A stretch of 20,805 nucleotides of DNA from Pseudomonadota bacterium (GTDB lineage Bacteria; Desulfobacterota; Desulfobaccia; Desulfobaccales; 0-14-0-80-60-11): positions 1 through 20,805 of the forward strand of contig JAHIKF010000310.1 of assembly GCA_018897875.1 (NCBI GenBank), written 5' to 3'. The first letter of the stretch is position 1, and each line of letters starts with the position of its first letter. The notes under the pieces were generated by a model. It was not told the origin of the DNA. It worked only from the letters and a program-made list of their open reading frames with translations, and made no database searches. The position numbers and the translations under genes were made by a program. Shown one piece after another: positions 7,736-14,519 of this stretch.

Positions 7736-8617
7736 GTGCATACGATCGATACTGCGATAACTTCCACTAATATTTCACGTTTTCTGGTCCCCGGCATCTT
7801 TGTCCTGCTGCTGGTCCTGGAATCCTTGCGTCCCCTGCGCCGGCTAAAACGGGCCCGAGGATCGCGCTACGTGGTGAACGGCGCCCTTACCGGCCTGGGC
7901 TTCCTCACCGGGGTGCTCGCGGTCCGGCCCGCGGCCTTGGGAGGCGCCTTCTGGGTCCAACAACACTCCTTCGGGCTCCTCAACCTGGTCAACCTGCCGC
8001 TCTGGGTCCAGGTGGCCGCCGGCGTCCTCCTCATGGACCTCACCTTCTACTACTGGCACCGCCTCAATCACACCCGGCCGCTGTTGTGGCGCTTCCACAA
8101 CGTCCACCACGCCGACCCGGACATGGACGTGACCACGTCGTTCCGCTTTCACTGGGGCGAAGTGCTCTACTCCACGGTCTTCCGCCTCCTCCAGGTGTCG
8201 ATGATCGGGGTGGTGCCCCTCACCTATCTGGTCTACGAGGTGGTGTTCAACGGCGCCACCATGTTCCACCACAGCAACCTGCGCCTGCCCGTGGCCTGGG
8301 AGCGGCGCCTGAACCTGGTGTTCGTCACCCCCCGCATGCACGGGGTGCACCACTCCGCGGTGGGCCCCGAAACCAACTCCAATTATTCGGTGATCTTTTC
8401 CTGGTGGGACCGGCTCAACCGGAGCCTGAGGCTCAACGTCGCGCCAAGGGACATCGTCATCGGGGTCCCCGGCTATCTGCGGCCCGGGGATAACCGCATC
8501 CTCCCCATGCTGGCGCTGCCGTTCGCCCAGCAGCGCCCTTACTGGCGCTGGCCCAGCGGCAAGGCGGCAGCGAGAAAAATAGGTGAAGTCACTGACACTA
8601 GTTTTATGGTAGAATGA
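7736..8617 (+). CDS. Sterol desaturase / fatty acid hydroxylase family membrane protein
   Basis: A 293-residue integral membrane diiron oxygenase of the fatty-acid-hydroxylase superfamily, which hydroxylates or desaturates lipids. The histidine clusters are all present: HRLNH at 108-112, HNVHH at 121-125, His178-His179, and HGVHH at 202-206 (HX3H, HXXHH and HXXHH patterns). Hydrophobic segments lie at about 17-30, 52-75, 88-106 and 152-172. The GTG at 7736 follows a weak GAGG (7719-7722), so the exact start is uncertain. The last dozen codons (after KAAARK) run into AT-rich DNA, so the 3' end may have been altered by whatever brought in the neighbouring island. The substrate cannot be told from sequence. 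Confidence 0.87.
   Translation: MHTIDTAITSTNISRFLVPGIFVLLLVLESLRPLRRLKRARGSRYVVNGALTGLGFLTGVLAVRPAALGGAFWVQQHSFGLLNLVNLPLWVQVAAGVLLMDLTFYYWHRLNHTRPLLWRFHNVHHADPDMDVTTSFRFHWGEVLYSTVFRLLQVSMIGVVPLTYLVYEVVFNGATMFHHSNLRLPVAWERRLNLVFVTPRMHGVHHSAVGPETNSNYSVIFSWWDRLNRSLRLNVAPRDIVIGVPGYLRPGDNRILPMLALPFAQQRPYWRWPSGKAAARKIGEVTDTSFMVE
8607..8615 (+). promoter_or_regulatory. Candidate extended -10 promoter for the ATPase/DUF4276 unit
   Basis: TGGTAGAAT matches the extended -10 pattern (TGn plus a hexamer one base from TATAAT). It overlaps the last codons of the hydroxylase gene and lies about 90 nt before the ATPase start. No good -35 box is seen at standard spacing, as is common for extended -10 promoters. 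A perfect 10-bp palindrome CGAAATTTCG (8626-8635) and an inverted repeat TTTGAGA/TCTCAAA (8656-8662 and 8684-8690) follow and could bind a repressor. Confidence 0.35.
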
Positions 8618-8702
8618 TTTACGCTCGAAATTTCGCCTAGTTAAAATAGACATTATTTGAGAAAACCCGAGATTATTTTCTAGTCTCAAAGTGGGAGGTG
8701 GA

Positions 8703-9902
8703 ATGGTTCCACATATTAAACAGGTGCGAATCCTAAATTACAAGAGCATCGGCCAACTCTCGGTGAATTTGGAGCCTTTTACTGTTCTAGTTGGGCCTAA
8801 TGGCTCAGGAAAGAGTAATTTCATCGATGCTCTATCATTTGTGAAGGATTGCCTCGCAGATTCATTAGAATCTGCATTTAGGAAGCGCGGAGGATTAGGA
8901 GCTGTGCGGCGTCGCTCCGCCGGTCATCCCACTAATATAGAAATCGGTATTATCATGGACTTAGGGAACAGTCTGTTGGCCTCTTATTCCTTTAAAATAT
9001 CTGCTATGTTCAAGAAGAAATTTGAAGTGGCTTTTGAGCACTGTAAGGTACAAGGTCTTTTTAAAAAAGAGCATGAATTTAAAATTGAAAAAGGTGAATT
9101 TATTAAAGAGATTCCTGGAATAAGGCCGAAAGTATCATTAGATCGACTTGGTCTATATGCCGCTTCCGCCACCGAAGAATTCCGACCTGTGTACGATTTT
9201 CTTACTTCTATGAGATTCTATTCGATAATACCAAAAGAATTGCGAAATTTACAGGAATCGGGTACCGAAGATCACCTTACCCCTGACGGTAGCAATGCGG
9301 CTGCTATTTTAAGACGTCTTAAAAGTGATAATCAATTAGCTTGGCGGTATGACCGTCTTTGCAGTCTGCTCGCAAAAGTAGTGCGAGGCATTAAAAAAGT
9401 TGAATATCATGCTGTAGGACAAAAAGAAACGATCCAAATTAAGCAGGAAGTCGGCACTAAATACCCATGGACATTTGACGCACTTAACATGTCGGATGGA
9501 ACATTGCGCATACTCGGCTTGCTCTTGGCGGTTTATCAACCTGGACTTCACTCTGTCATTGCCATTGAGGAACCAGAGGCGACTGTTCATCCAGCAGTTA
9601 CGGAATTAATCATTGAAGTGCTTATGGATGCGTCAAACGAAAGGCAGGTTCTCATAACCACGCATAGCCCAGATATCTTGGATTATAAGCACCTTAAAGA
9701 CTCTGAAATAAAAATAGTGACAATAGAAAATTATAGTACACTAATCGCTCCACTATCTCAATCCAGCCGGGAAGCAATCCGGCAACATTTATATACTGCT
9801 GGAGAACTCTTACGTTCAGGTGAATTAACCCCTGATATCGAGAAGGCTAAAAAAGAATCAACCAAACAATTAAAATTATTTCCGTTCCAAACTAGGGCTT
9901 AA
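8703..9902 (+). CDS. AAA_21-type (SMC/OLD-like) ATPase, probable defence ATPase
   Basis: ABC-like ATPase of the AAA_15/AAA_21 group found in OLD, RloA and PARIS-type systems. The 399-residue reading from ATG 8703 is chosen because GGAGG (8693-8697) sits 5 nt upstream; a GTG at 8691 would overlap that site. Seen: N-terminal strand VRILNYKSIG, Walker A GPNGSGKS at 31-38, a basic insertion with few conserved blocks (about 60-255), signature-like MSDGTLR at 263-269, Walker B VIAIEEPE at 285-292, and the THSPD switch at 320-324. The C-terminus (LYTAGELLRSGEL, 363-375) resembles ATPases paired with DUF4276. No nuclease domain is fused. The gene is clearly more AT-rich than its flanks, suggesting horizontal origin. 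The DUF4276 gene starts 1 nt after the stop. A role as sensor or clamp of an anti-phage system is inferred. Confidence 0.88.
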   Translation: MVPHIKQVRILNYKSIGQLSVNLEPFTVLVGPNGSGKSNFIDALSFVKDCLADSLESAFRKRGGLGAVRRRSAGHPTNIEIGIIMDLGNSLLASYSFKISAMFKKKFEVAFEHCKVQGLFKKEHEFKIEKGEFIKEIPGIRPKVSLDRLGLYAASATEEFRPVYDFLTSMRFYSIIPKELRNLQESGTEDHLTPDGSNAAAILRRLKSDNQLAWRYDRLCSLLAKVVRGIKKVEYHAVGQKETIQIKQEVGTKYPWTFDALNMSDGTLRILGLLLAVYQPGLHSVIAIEEPEATVHPAVTELIIEVLMDASNERQVLITTHSPDILDYKHLKDSEIKIVTIENYSTLIAPLSQSSREAIRQHLYTAGELLRSGELTPDIEKAKKESTKQLKLFPFQTRA

Positions 9903-9903
9903 A

Positions 9904-10500
9904 ATGAATTCGGCAATTCTCCCCATAGTTGAAGGCCAAACGGAAGTTGAGTCTGTGCCTATCTTGTTGCGCAGAATTTGTGTTCAAATGCAAGCAGTCA
10001 ATATCCAGATTGCCAGGCCATATCGGGTTAAGCGTAATAAAGTTGTCAAAGCAGGCGAATTGGAACGGGCAATTGAACAAGGGATCAGAGACCGCAGTAA
10101 TATTGGCGCAATATTACTACTCTTGGATGCCGAGGATGATTGTCCGGCTGCACTAGCGCCTGAACTCTCAGAAAGATGCAGACAAACAACCCACTTGCCA
10201 GTAGCAGTGGTTTTAGCAAACATTGAGATGGAAGGATGGTTTCTCGGCGGCAAAGAGTCTTTGCGGGGTGTATGTGGTATCAAGCCAGATGCCGTCGCTC
10301 CCCCAAATCCTGAAAGCATACGGGGTGCAAAAGAACGACTTAGCAAAAATATGGAGTACGGAAGAAGGTATCTCGAAGTAGACGACCAACCGACAATGGC
10401 AACTCAAGTAAATTCTGACCTCACTCAAGGTCGATGCCCATCCTTTGATAAATTCCTTCGAGAAGTCCAGAACCTAATAAAAAAGAGTCAAGTGAATTAA
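9904..10500 (+). CDS. DUF4276 family TOPRIM-like protein, putative effector nuclease partner
   Basis: A 198-residue protein matching DUF4276, a family with a TOPRIM-like fold. Seen: first strand and acidic motif LPIVEGQTE (6-14, Glu10 the likely metal ligand), DAEDD (75-79) after a hydrophobic strand at 69-74 as the DxD-type motif, EMEGWFLG (108-115), GAKERLSKNM (141-150) and the late CPSFDKF (178-184), all typical of the family. ATG 9904 lies 1 nt after the ATPase stop, with no strong ribosome-binding site of its own, so it is probably translationally coupled. TOPRIM proteins beside AAA ATPases act as nucleases in OLD/Gabija, and the pairing parallels RloB and AriB. Nuclease activity here is inferred, not shown. 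Like its partner, the gene is AT-rich. Confidence 0.85.
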   Translation: MNSAILPIVEGQTEVESVPILLRRICVQMQAVNIQIARPYRVKRNKVVKAGELERAIEQGIRDRSNIGAILLLLDAEDDCPAALAPELSERCRQTTHLPVAVVLANIEMEGWFLGGKESLRGVCGIKPDAVAPPNPESIRGAKERLSKNMEYGRRYLEVDDQPTMATQVNSDLTQGRCPSFDKFLREVQNLIKKSQVN

Positions 10501-10748
10501 CTTATTTTGTGTTTCAAAGCTAAGTTTTTGAATGAGAAAATAACTTACGAGGGATGCCACCTCACTTGACATGACCAACACTTAACACCTTAGCGGCAAA
10601 ATTTCCACGTATGGTCTGGATATGGGTAGTTATTGATCCTCTGATAAATTATGAATTATAGCAGATTGTATGTATGTCAGTTTGATGTTAAGTAAAGGAG
10701 GGGCCGGGAGGTCGTTCCTGAATAATTTAGACCAGACGGGATGGTGTT

Positions 10749-11414
10749 ATGGAAAAAACTCAGCCAAATATTCTGGTTTTTGCTTCCGGGACCAAAACCG
10801 GTGGCGGATCGGGATTTGAGACCATGGTAAGGGCGGCGCGGACGAGGCCGCCGATTTTAGACGCTTGGATCTGTGCGGTTATCACTAATCATTGTGAAGG
10901 CGGTGTTTGGCATAAGGCAAAAGCTCTCGGGATACCTGCCGAATACTGGGTTGGTCCCTATCTTGCCGAGGGCTATCAAAACTTCGTAAAGTATTTTAAG
11001 GCTGATTATGTCATGCTTTCCGGCTGGCTGAAACTGGTATCAGGCCTGGACCCGGCTCGCACGATTAATATCCATCCTGCCCCTTTGCCCCGATTCGGCG
11101 GGCCGAAAATTTACGGACACTATGCTCACGAAGCGGTTATGGCAGCTTATCAGCGCCGCGAAATTACCCACAGCGCGGTCACCATGCATTTTGTTGATGC
11201 GGTGTATGACCGCGGCCCGATAATTTTCGCTCTGCCTATTCCCATTGAGCCGAGCGATACCCCGGAGACCTTGGCTGCGAAGGTGAATCGGGCTGAACAT
11301 GAATGGCAACCCCGGGTTCTCAACTATGTAGTGCACGGACAGGTGCGGTTGGCCGGCAAAGAAGTTGTATATGAGACGGAAGAACTGAAGCGCCAGCTGA
11401 TGCCAGAAGCGTAG
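10749..11414 (+). CDS. purN: Phosphoribosylglycinamide formyltransferase (PurN family), divergent
   Basis: Formyl-transferase fold of 221 residues. PurN transfers a formyl group from 10-formyl-tetrahydrofolate to GAR in purine synthesis. Seen: N-terminal ILVFASGTKTGGGSGFE in place of the usual SGxGSNFQ phosphate loop, catalytic NIHP with Asn107 and His109, a PAPLPRFGG segment, and a VDAVYDRGPII block with Asp154 (E. coli PurN Asn106, His108, Asp144). The loop variant and spacing make it a divergent branch, so another formyl or glycinamide substrate is possible. The start is the only reasonable ATG, though upstream signals are weak; a strong AAAGGAGGGG at about 10694 is too far away. Composition is intermediate between the AT-rich pair upstream and the GC-rich genes to the right. 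It ends 44 nt before an intrinsic terminator. Confidence 0.82.
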   Translation: MEKTQPNILVFASGTKTGGGSGFETMVRAARTRPPILDAWICAVITNHCEGGVWHKAKALGIPAEYWVGPYLAEGYQNFVKYFKADYVMLSGWLKLVSGLDPARTINIHPAPLPRFGGPKIYGHYAHEAVMAAYQRREITHSAVTMHFVDAVYDRGPIIFALPIPIEPSDTPETLAAKVNRAEHEWQPRVLNYVVHGQVRLAGKEVVYETEELKRQLMPEA

Positions 11415-11458
11415 TAAATCAAAAACGTAAAAATTTAGGGGAAGATCTAATCAATCAG

Positions 11459-11490
11459 GGCAGGTTCCTCATGGGGCCTGCCTTTTTCTT
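11459..11490 (+). terminator. Intrinsic terminator downstream of purN
   Basis: A 10-bp stem, GGCAGGTTCC (11459-11468) with GGGGCCTGCC (11473-11482), two G-U pairs, loop TCAT, then TTTTTCTT. This is a textbook Rho-independent terminator placed 44 nt after the purN stop. Confidence 0.85.
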
Positions 11491-11535
11491 GTGCAAAACA
11501 ATAACTCAAAAAATTATTATTATAATTGAGGAAAT

Positions 11536-11631
11536 ATGACCAATAGTCAAAAAGTTATAAAATTAATTGAAAATAGTCAATACGTTGCCGCTATCAATAA
11601 TTTCATAAATATCAAAGAGATGCTGCTATGA
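11536..11631 (+). CDS. Possible 31-residue ORF, AT-rich, perhaps a gene remnant
   Basis: An ATG preceded by GAGG (11528-11531) at 4-nt spacing opens a 31-codon frame (starts MTNSQKVIKLIENSQ, ends KEMLL). Its stop overlaps the next ATG as ATGA at 11628-11631, a layout typical of coupled genes. The second frame begins MIGIYSLR, reminiscent of a GIY-YIG nuclease start, and stops after about 30 codons in GC-rich sequence. Both could be remnants of a lost accessory operon. It could equally be chance. Confidence 0.25.
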   Translation: MTNSQKVIKLIENSQYVAAINNFINIKEMLL

Positions 11632-11787
11632 TTGGCATATACTCATTAAGAGCCATTTGCCAGAATATAGATAATCCCGTGCCTTTGACGCCTCCACCTC
11701 CCATGGCGGCCCGGCCTGGATAAACTTGGTCAATTGTTGCCTCTGTTCTGGCAATTTTTCTCCTTTGCCTTAAAGTGAGGCCCAGTC

Positions 11788-11961
11788 GTGCCGATCCCCG
11801 GCAAGGTGTGGAGCAAGTTCTCCGGCGGCGGTTTTCGATCCCCGCCCCGGCAGCCCGCCGACTTGCCGGCCTTTTTGGGCGCCATCATTGCCGGCCTGGG
11901 GGGAGAGGTGCGGTGCCCCGCCTGTCAGAAGGACTTGTATGACGGCCGGCCCGAAGCTTAG
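11788..11961 (+). CDS. Possible 57-residue protein with one CPxCQ motif
   Basis: GTG at 11788 with GAGG at 11777-11780 opens a 57-codon frame in GC-rich, coding-like sequence. The product starts with a basic stretch (PGKVWSKF), has a short hydrophobic piece (LPAFLGAIIAGLG) and ends with CPACQKDLYDG, half of a zinc-ribbon motif. I recognise no family. It may be a real small protein or the tail of a broken gene. Confidence 0.3.
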   Translation: MPIPGKVWSKFSGGGFRSPPRQPADLPAFLGAIIAGLGGEVRCPACQKDLYDGRPEA

Positions 11962-12183
11962 TGGGACACCCTTGGGACAGGCAATGGGACATTTTCAGAG
12001 GAGATTCAATCGTTTATATAATTTGGCAATAATATTAACTTGATAGCTTTATCGCGGTTCTGGCCGGGATCTTGCACCCATTAGCCGCACCAGGCCGGGA
12101 GCGGCAACGTTCTCGAACCTGGATGCCACCTTAAGAAGCCCGGCGAAAGGAGACCTCCGCCTTTCCCGGGCCCGGCGAGGGCC

Positions 12184-13077
12184 ATGACTGGGGACCAAAA
12201 AACCGGTGTTGGGGAACAAGACCTGAAGGACTTCGGGAAACAAGCGGAGAAACTGGACCGGGCCCTGGTAACCGGGTTGATGCTGGAAGTGATTTTGGAG
12301 ACGTCCAGCTTACCGGTTGACCCCCAAACCCTCCGCTACCTGGTGAAGACCCGTCTCAAAGACAGCCTGGCCGTCAATCTGGCCGGGCGGGTCACCCTGG
12401 ACCGGTTCCGCCACCTGCTCAGTCAGGTGGATATCTGGTTTCCCCTGTATTACCCCATGACCACCGCCGGCTCCTCGAAGGCCCCGGCCGCGCTGCTGTT
12501 CCAGGCCGCCCCGGCGGCGGTCGCCTCACCATCCCGGCGCGTGCTGCAGGTGGACCGGTTCAGGGCCTGGCTTCTGGAAGAGGGCCGGGGGCTGCTGCCG
12601 CACCGGCCTCACCGGAAGGTCAACCAGGACCGGCTTTGGGAGTTTCTGGCCTGCACCCAGGGCGGCTGGTTCCGGCTCCTGGACTTCACCCGGCACTTTG
12701 GGGTGGATCGCAAAACCGCCTGGGAATACTTACAAAAATTTCTCCACGCCGGACTGCTGCGCCATAATGGGGGGCGCTCCGCCGCGGTGCGCTATGCCCT
12801 GGAAACCCGCTTTCTGGTGGTCCGGGCCGACACCTTGGAACCCGGGGTTGAAGCGGCGCTGTCGGGCCTGTCCCCGAACCTGGCGGTGCAGGTGGCCGCC
12901 TGGCTCATTGCCACCGGCGGCGAGGCCTTCTGGGAAAAGGAATGGCATGGGCGCCTGGAGCCTCCCCGTTGCCAGGAACTCATCACCCGCCTTAAATCCG
13001 CCGGTCTCCTGGAAGAGGTGTGCCAGGTGGAGGGGAGCCGGATGCTGCGGATCGGCCGCCGGTGGCTCTGGGAGTAA
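12184..13077 (+). CDS. Unrecognised protein with a winged-helix-like segment
   Basis: A 297-residue soluble protein of no family I know. No signal peptide or membrane span is visible. The middle (about 147-205) reads like a winged helix-turn-helix: LWEFLACTQGGWFRLLDF, then TRHFGVDRKTAWEYLQKF as a recognition-type helix pair, then LLRHNGGRSAAVRYAL as the wing. A similar helix-rich unit recurs near the end (ELITRLKSAGLLEEV). About 105-125 is an Ala/Pro/Ser-rich linker. Codon use and high GC match the host. The start ATG 12184 follows GAGGG at spacing 2, so start confidence is moderate. It stands alone between the tiny-ORF stretch and oppositely oriented genes. DNA binding is an inference from the pattern only. 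Confidence 0.65.
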   Translation: MTGDQKTGVGEQDLKDFGKQAEKLDRALVTGLMLEVILETSSLPVDPQTLRYLVKTRLKDSLAVNLAGRVTLDRFRHLLSQVDIWFPLYYPMTTAGSSKAPAALLFQAAPAAVASPSRRVLQVDRFRAWLLEEGRGLLPHRPHRKVNQDRLWEFLACTQGGWFRLLDFTRHFGVDRKTAWEYLQKFLHAGLLRHNGGRSAAVRYALETRFLVVRADTLEPGVEAALSGLSPNLAVQVAAWLIATGGEAFWEKEWHGRLEPPRCQELITRLKSAGLLEEVCQVEGSRMLRIGRRWLWE

Positions 13078-13165
13078 CTTACCGCGCTGCCGTCATGAAC
13101 CCAGGGGCAATCTTTTTATACCCATTTCAACCAACGACAATTTTCCTGCAGATGGCTCAATGATC

Positions 13166-13354
13166 CTATGACCTCGGCGTGGCTTCTGCTTTCCCAAACT
13201 TCTTCAGTTGTAAGGCGTTGGCGATCTGCTCCAGGTACTGGTCGTCTTGATTTTTTTTAAACTGCCGGTTCCAGAACAGGAACAGCAGGCGCATAATGAT
13301 GACTGTCGCCACTCCTCCCAAGAGAAAGATAACCGCACAGGTAACCGTGTCCAT
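13166..13354 (-). CDS. Small single-span membrane protein
   Basis: A 62-residue product with one N-terminal membrane segment (about 5-28, VTCAVIFLLGGVATVIIMRL) followed by a basic then amphipathic helical cytoplasmic tail (FWNRQFKKNQDDQYLEQI). A GGGGGA ribosome-binding site sits just upstream on the minus strand at about 13361-13366. I recognise no family. The hydropathy, basic inner flank and good ribosome-binding site make it a credible small gene. It stands alone between the winged-helix gene and the nitroreductase. Confidence 0.55.
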   Translation of the reverse strand: MDTVTCAVIFLLGGVATVIIMRLLFLFWNRQFKKNQDDQYLEQIANALQLKKFGKAEATPRS

Positions 13355-13449
13355 GGCTTTCCCCCGTACCTTACCAATTATGTGGGCAGTTTAAGGCAGC
13401 AGTTTCAGCCAGGCAATTAGGGGAACCCTAAATGTGAGCCGGGGAATTT

Positions 13450-13469
13450 CCAAAAATTTGCCCGGTTAT
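13450..13469. repeat. Partial copy of the 7541-element end
   Basis: CCAAAAATTTGCCCGGTTAT here matches CCAAAAATTTTGCCCGTTAT at 7544-7563 apart from two single-base length changes. It lies in the gap after the small membrane protein and no full palindrome follows, so it looks like a solo end or a decayed copy. Confidence 0.4.
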
Positions 13470-13533
13470 CCCTAAGGCGAGGACAGTCTGGCGGGAGGCC
13501 GAGGCAGGCCATAAAGATACGGTGTTTACTCCA

Positions 13534-13597
13534 GGAAAACTGCCCCGAGGCAACGAACCGCATTAATTGTCTCCGGGACCGCAAGGCCACGGGGCAG
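13534..13597 (-). terminator. Possible terminator structure after the nitroreductase gene
   Basis: On the minus strand CTGCCCCG (from 13597) pairs with CGGGGCAG (ending at 13540), followed by TTTTCC. The loop is long (about 42 nt) and contains a smaller GC-rich hairpin (GTCTCCGGGAC on the plus strand). It starts 4 nt after the nitroreductase stop. A folded terminator is plausible but the long loop is unusual. Confidence 0.35.
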
Positions 13598-13600
13598 ATG

Positions 13601-14173
13601 CTACTCGCTGAGGATTATATCTTCCAGCCGCCGCTTGGGCACGTGATGGACGGCGTGCTCATCCCGCCAGTACTCGATGCCGTCTCCGGGCTGCATGTCG
13701 TCTATGACCGCGGTTTCCTTGGGTTTGCCCAGGGCAATGACCAGGAGAATCTCAAAGCGTTTCGGGAGATGAAACATCTCCTGGAGCAGTTCTTTGTTGA
13801 TGGACCCGATCATGCACCCGGCCAGGCCGCGTTCCCGGGCCCCCAGGAGCAGGCTCTGGGCTGCGATCCCCATGTCGGGGCCGAAGCTCTTGGCAATGTT
13901 CCCATCGCCCACTATGATAATATAGGCTGACGGCCGCTCTCCTTCCGGGGGGCTGGGCCAATCCTTCAGATAAGCGGCCCATTTCAGGCACGAGAAGATC
14001 ATGTCGTTTTTGAGGGGCTCGTTGGAGAGGATATACTTGAGGGGTTGGAGATTGGCGGCGGAGGCTGACACGCGGGCCAGATTCACCAGCCACCTCAGGG
14101 TGTCCACCGGGACCGCCTCCTTTTGGAGGAAACGGCGGCAACTGCGGTTGCTCTTGATCAGGTCTTCGATCAT
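13601..14173 (-). CDS. Nitroreductase family protein
   Basis: An FMN-dependent oxidoreductase-type protein of 190 residues, at the short end for the family. Seen: an N-terminal RSCRRF (10-15) that corresponds to the R-S-x-R-x-F FMN-phosphate motif, the ASAANLQPLKYIL segment (37-49) matching the SPSxxNxQPW region, D100-GIAAQSLLLGARERGLAGCMIG (102-123) for the dimer/FMN helix, and a late LVIALGKPKE (144-153). Members reduce nitro-compounds, quinones or flavins with NAD(P)H; the substrate is not predictable. AGGGGA on the minus strand lies about 5 nt before the ATG. That leader sits inside one copy of a 72-bp direct repeat. Confidence 0.88.
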   Translation of the reverse strand: MIEDLIKSNRSCRRFLQKEAVPVDTLRWLVNLARVSASAANLQPLKYILSNEPLKNDMIFSCLKWAAYLKDWPSPPEGERPSAYIIIVGDGNIAKSFGPDMGIAAQSLLLGARERGLAGCMIGSINKELLQEMFHLPKRFEILLVIALGKPKETAVIDDMQPGDGIEYWRDEHAVHHVPKRRLEDIILSE

Positions 14174-14175
14174 GA

Positions 14176-14455
14176 CAGTCCCCTGGGCCTAATGGTTGAC
14201 CCCCTGGGAGGACAGGGGGCGCCCTCCCTTTTAAGCTCTCATTAATGAGATATAAGGGCGGGCATTGCCCGCCAATTCCGCTGAGTAATTGGTGCGTGAG
14301 ACGCACCCTACGAAAAAACTTATCAAGGCACAACAGCCGGGCGGTTGTTCCACAGAAAACGGAAAACGGAAAACTTTTCCAACCAGTCCCCTGGGCCTAA
14401 TGGTTGACCCCCTGGGAGGACAGAGGGCGTCCTCCCTTTTAAGCTCTCATTAATG
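14176..14455. repeat. 72-bp direct repeat, two copies 136 bp apart
   Basis: Copy 1 at 14176-14247 and copy 2 at 14384-14455 are identical except for two substitutions (CAGGGGGCGCCC versus CAGAGGGCGTCC). Copy 1 is the 5' leader of the nitroreductase gene and contains its Shine-Dalgarno. The 136-bp spacer carries the REP/GGCGGGC pair and a heptamer array. Confidence 0.85.
14257..14311. repeat. REP-like pair: GGCGGGC hairpin plus GTAG hairpin
   Basis: GGCGGGC-ATT-GCCCGCC at 14257-14273 and GGTGCGT-GAG-ACGCACC-CTAC at 14291-14311. Read on the minus strand the second is GTAG followed by a 7-bp perfect stem, the layout of REP elements mobilised by RAYT (TnpA-REP) proteins. No RAYT gene is in the window. 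Confidence 0.65.
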
Positions 14456-14519
14456 CGTGCGAGGCCCCTGGGTGAGGACAGGACCTCGGGCCGCGAGGCT
14501 CAGCCTCGCCGGCCATAAA

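Larger units (their letters stand above)
11491..12183. other. Intergenic stretch with tiny ORFs, AT-rich to GC-rich transition
   Basis: No full-length gene is seen between the purN terminator and the winged-helix-like gene. The first 150 nt are very AT-rich and hold a 31-codon ORF with its own Shine-Dalgarno, overlapping a second short ORF. From about 11680 the DNA is GC-rich again and holds a 57-codon ORF (11788-11961). Bases 11962-12183 show no gene or clear structure. The whole stretch may be decayed accessory DNA. Confidence 0.4.
14174..14519. other. Repeat-rich intergenic stretch
   Basis: These 346 bases hold no gene. In order they contain copy 1 of a 72-bp repeat, a GGCGGGC hairpin, a GTAG-type REP hairpin, three heptamers (AGAAAAC, GGAAAAC, GGAAAAC at 14354-14374), copy 2 of the 72-bp repeat, and a GCGAGGC/GCCTCGC hairpin (about 14494-14511) just beyond the stop of the CxxCxxCC gene. 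Confidence 0.7.

Noticed and set aside
8570..10545. GAGAAAAATA and GAGAAAATAA as direct repeats flanking the ATPase/DUF4276 unit
   Set aside because: Imperfect and very A-rich 10-mers; a chance match is likely and there is no transposase or other insertion mark.
10686..10748. A short coding leader using the strong AAAGGAGGGG site before purN
   Set aside because: No suitable start codon follows at proper spacing; the possible frame (GTCGTTCCTGAATAA) ends at once.
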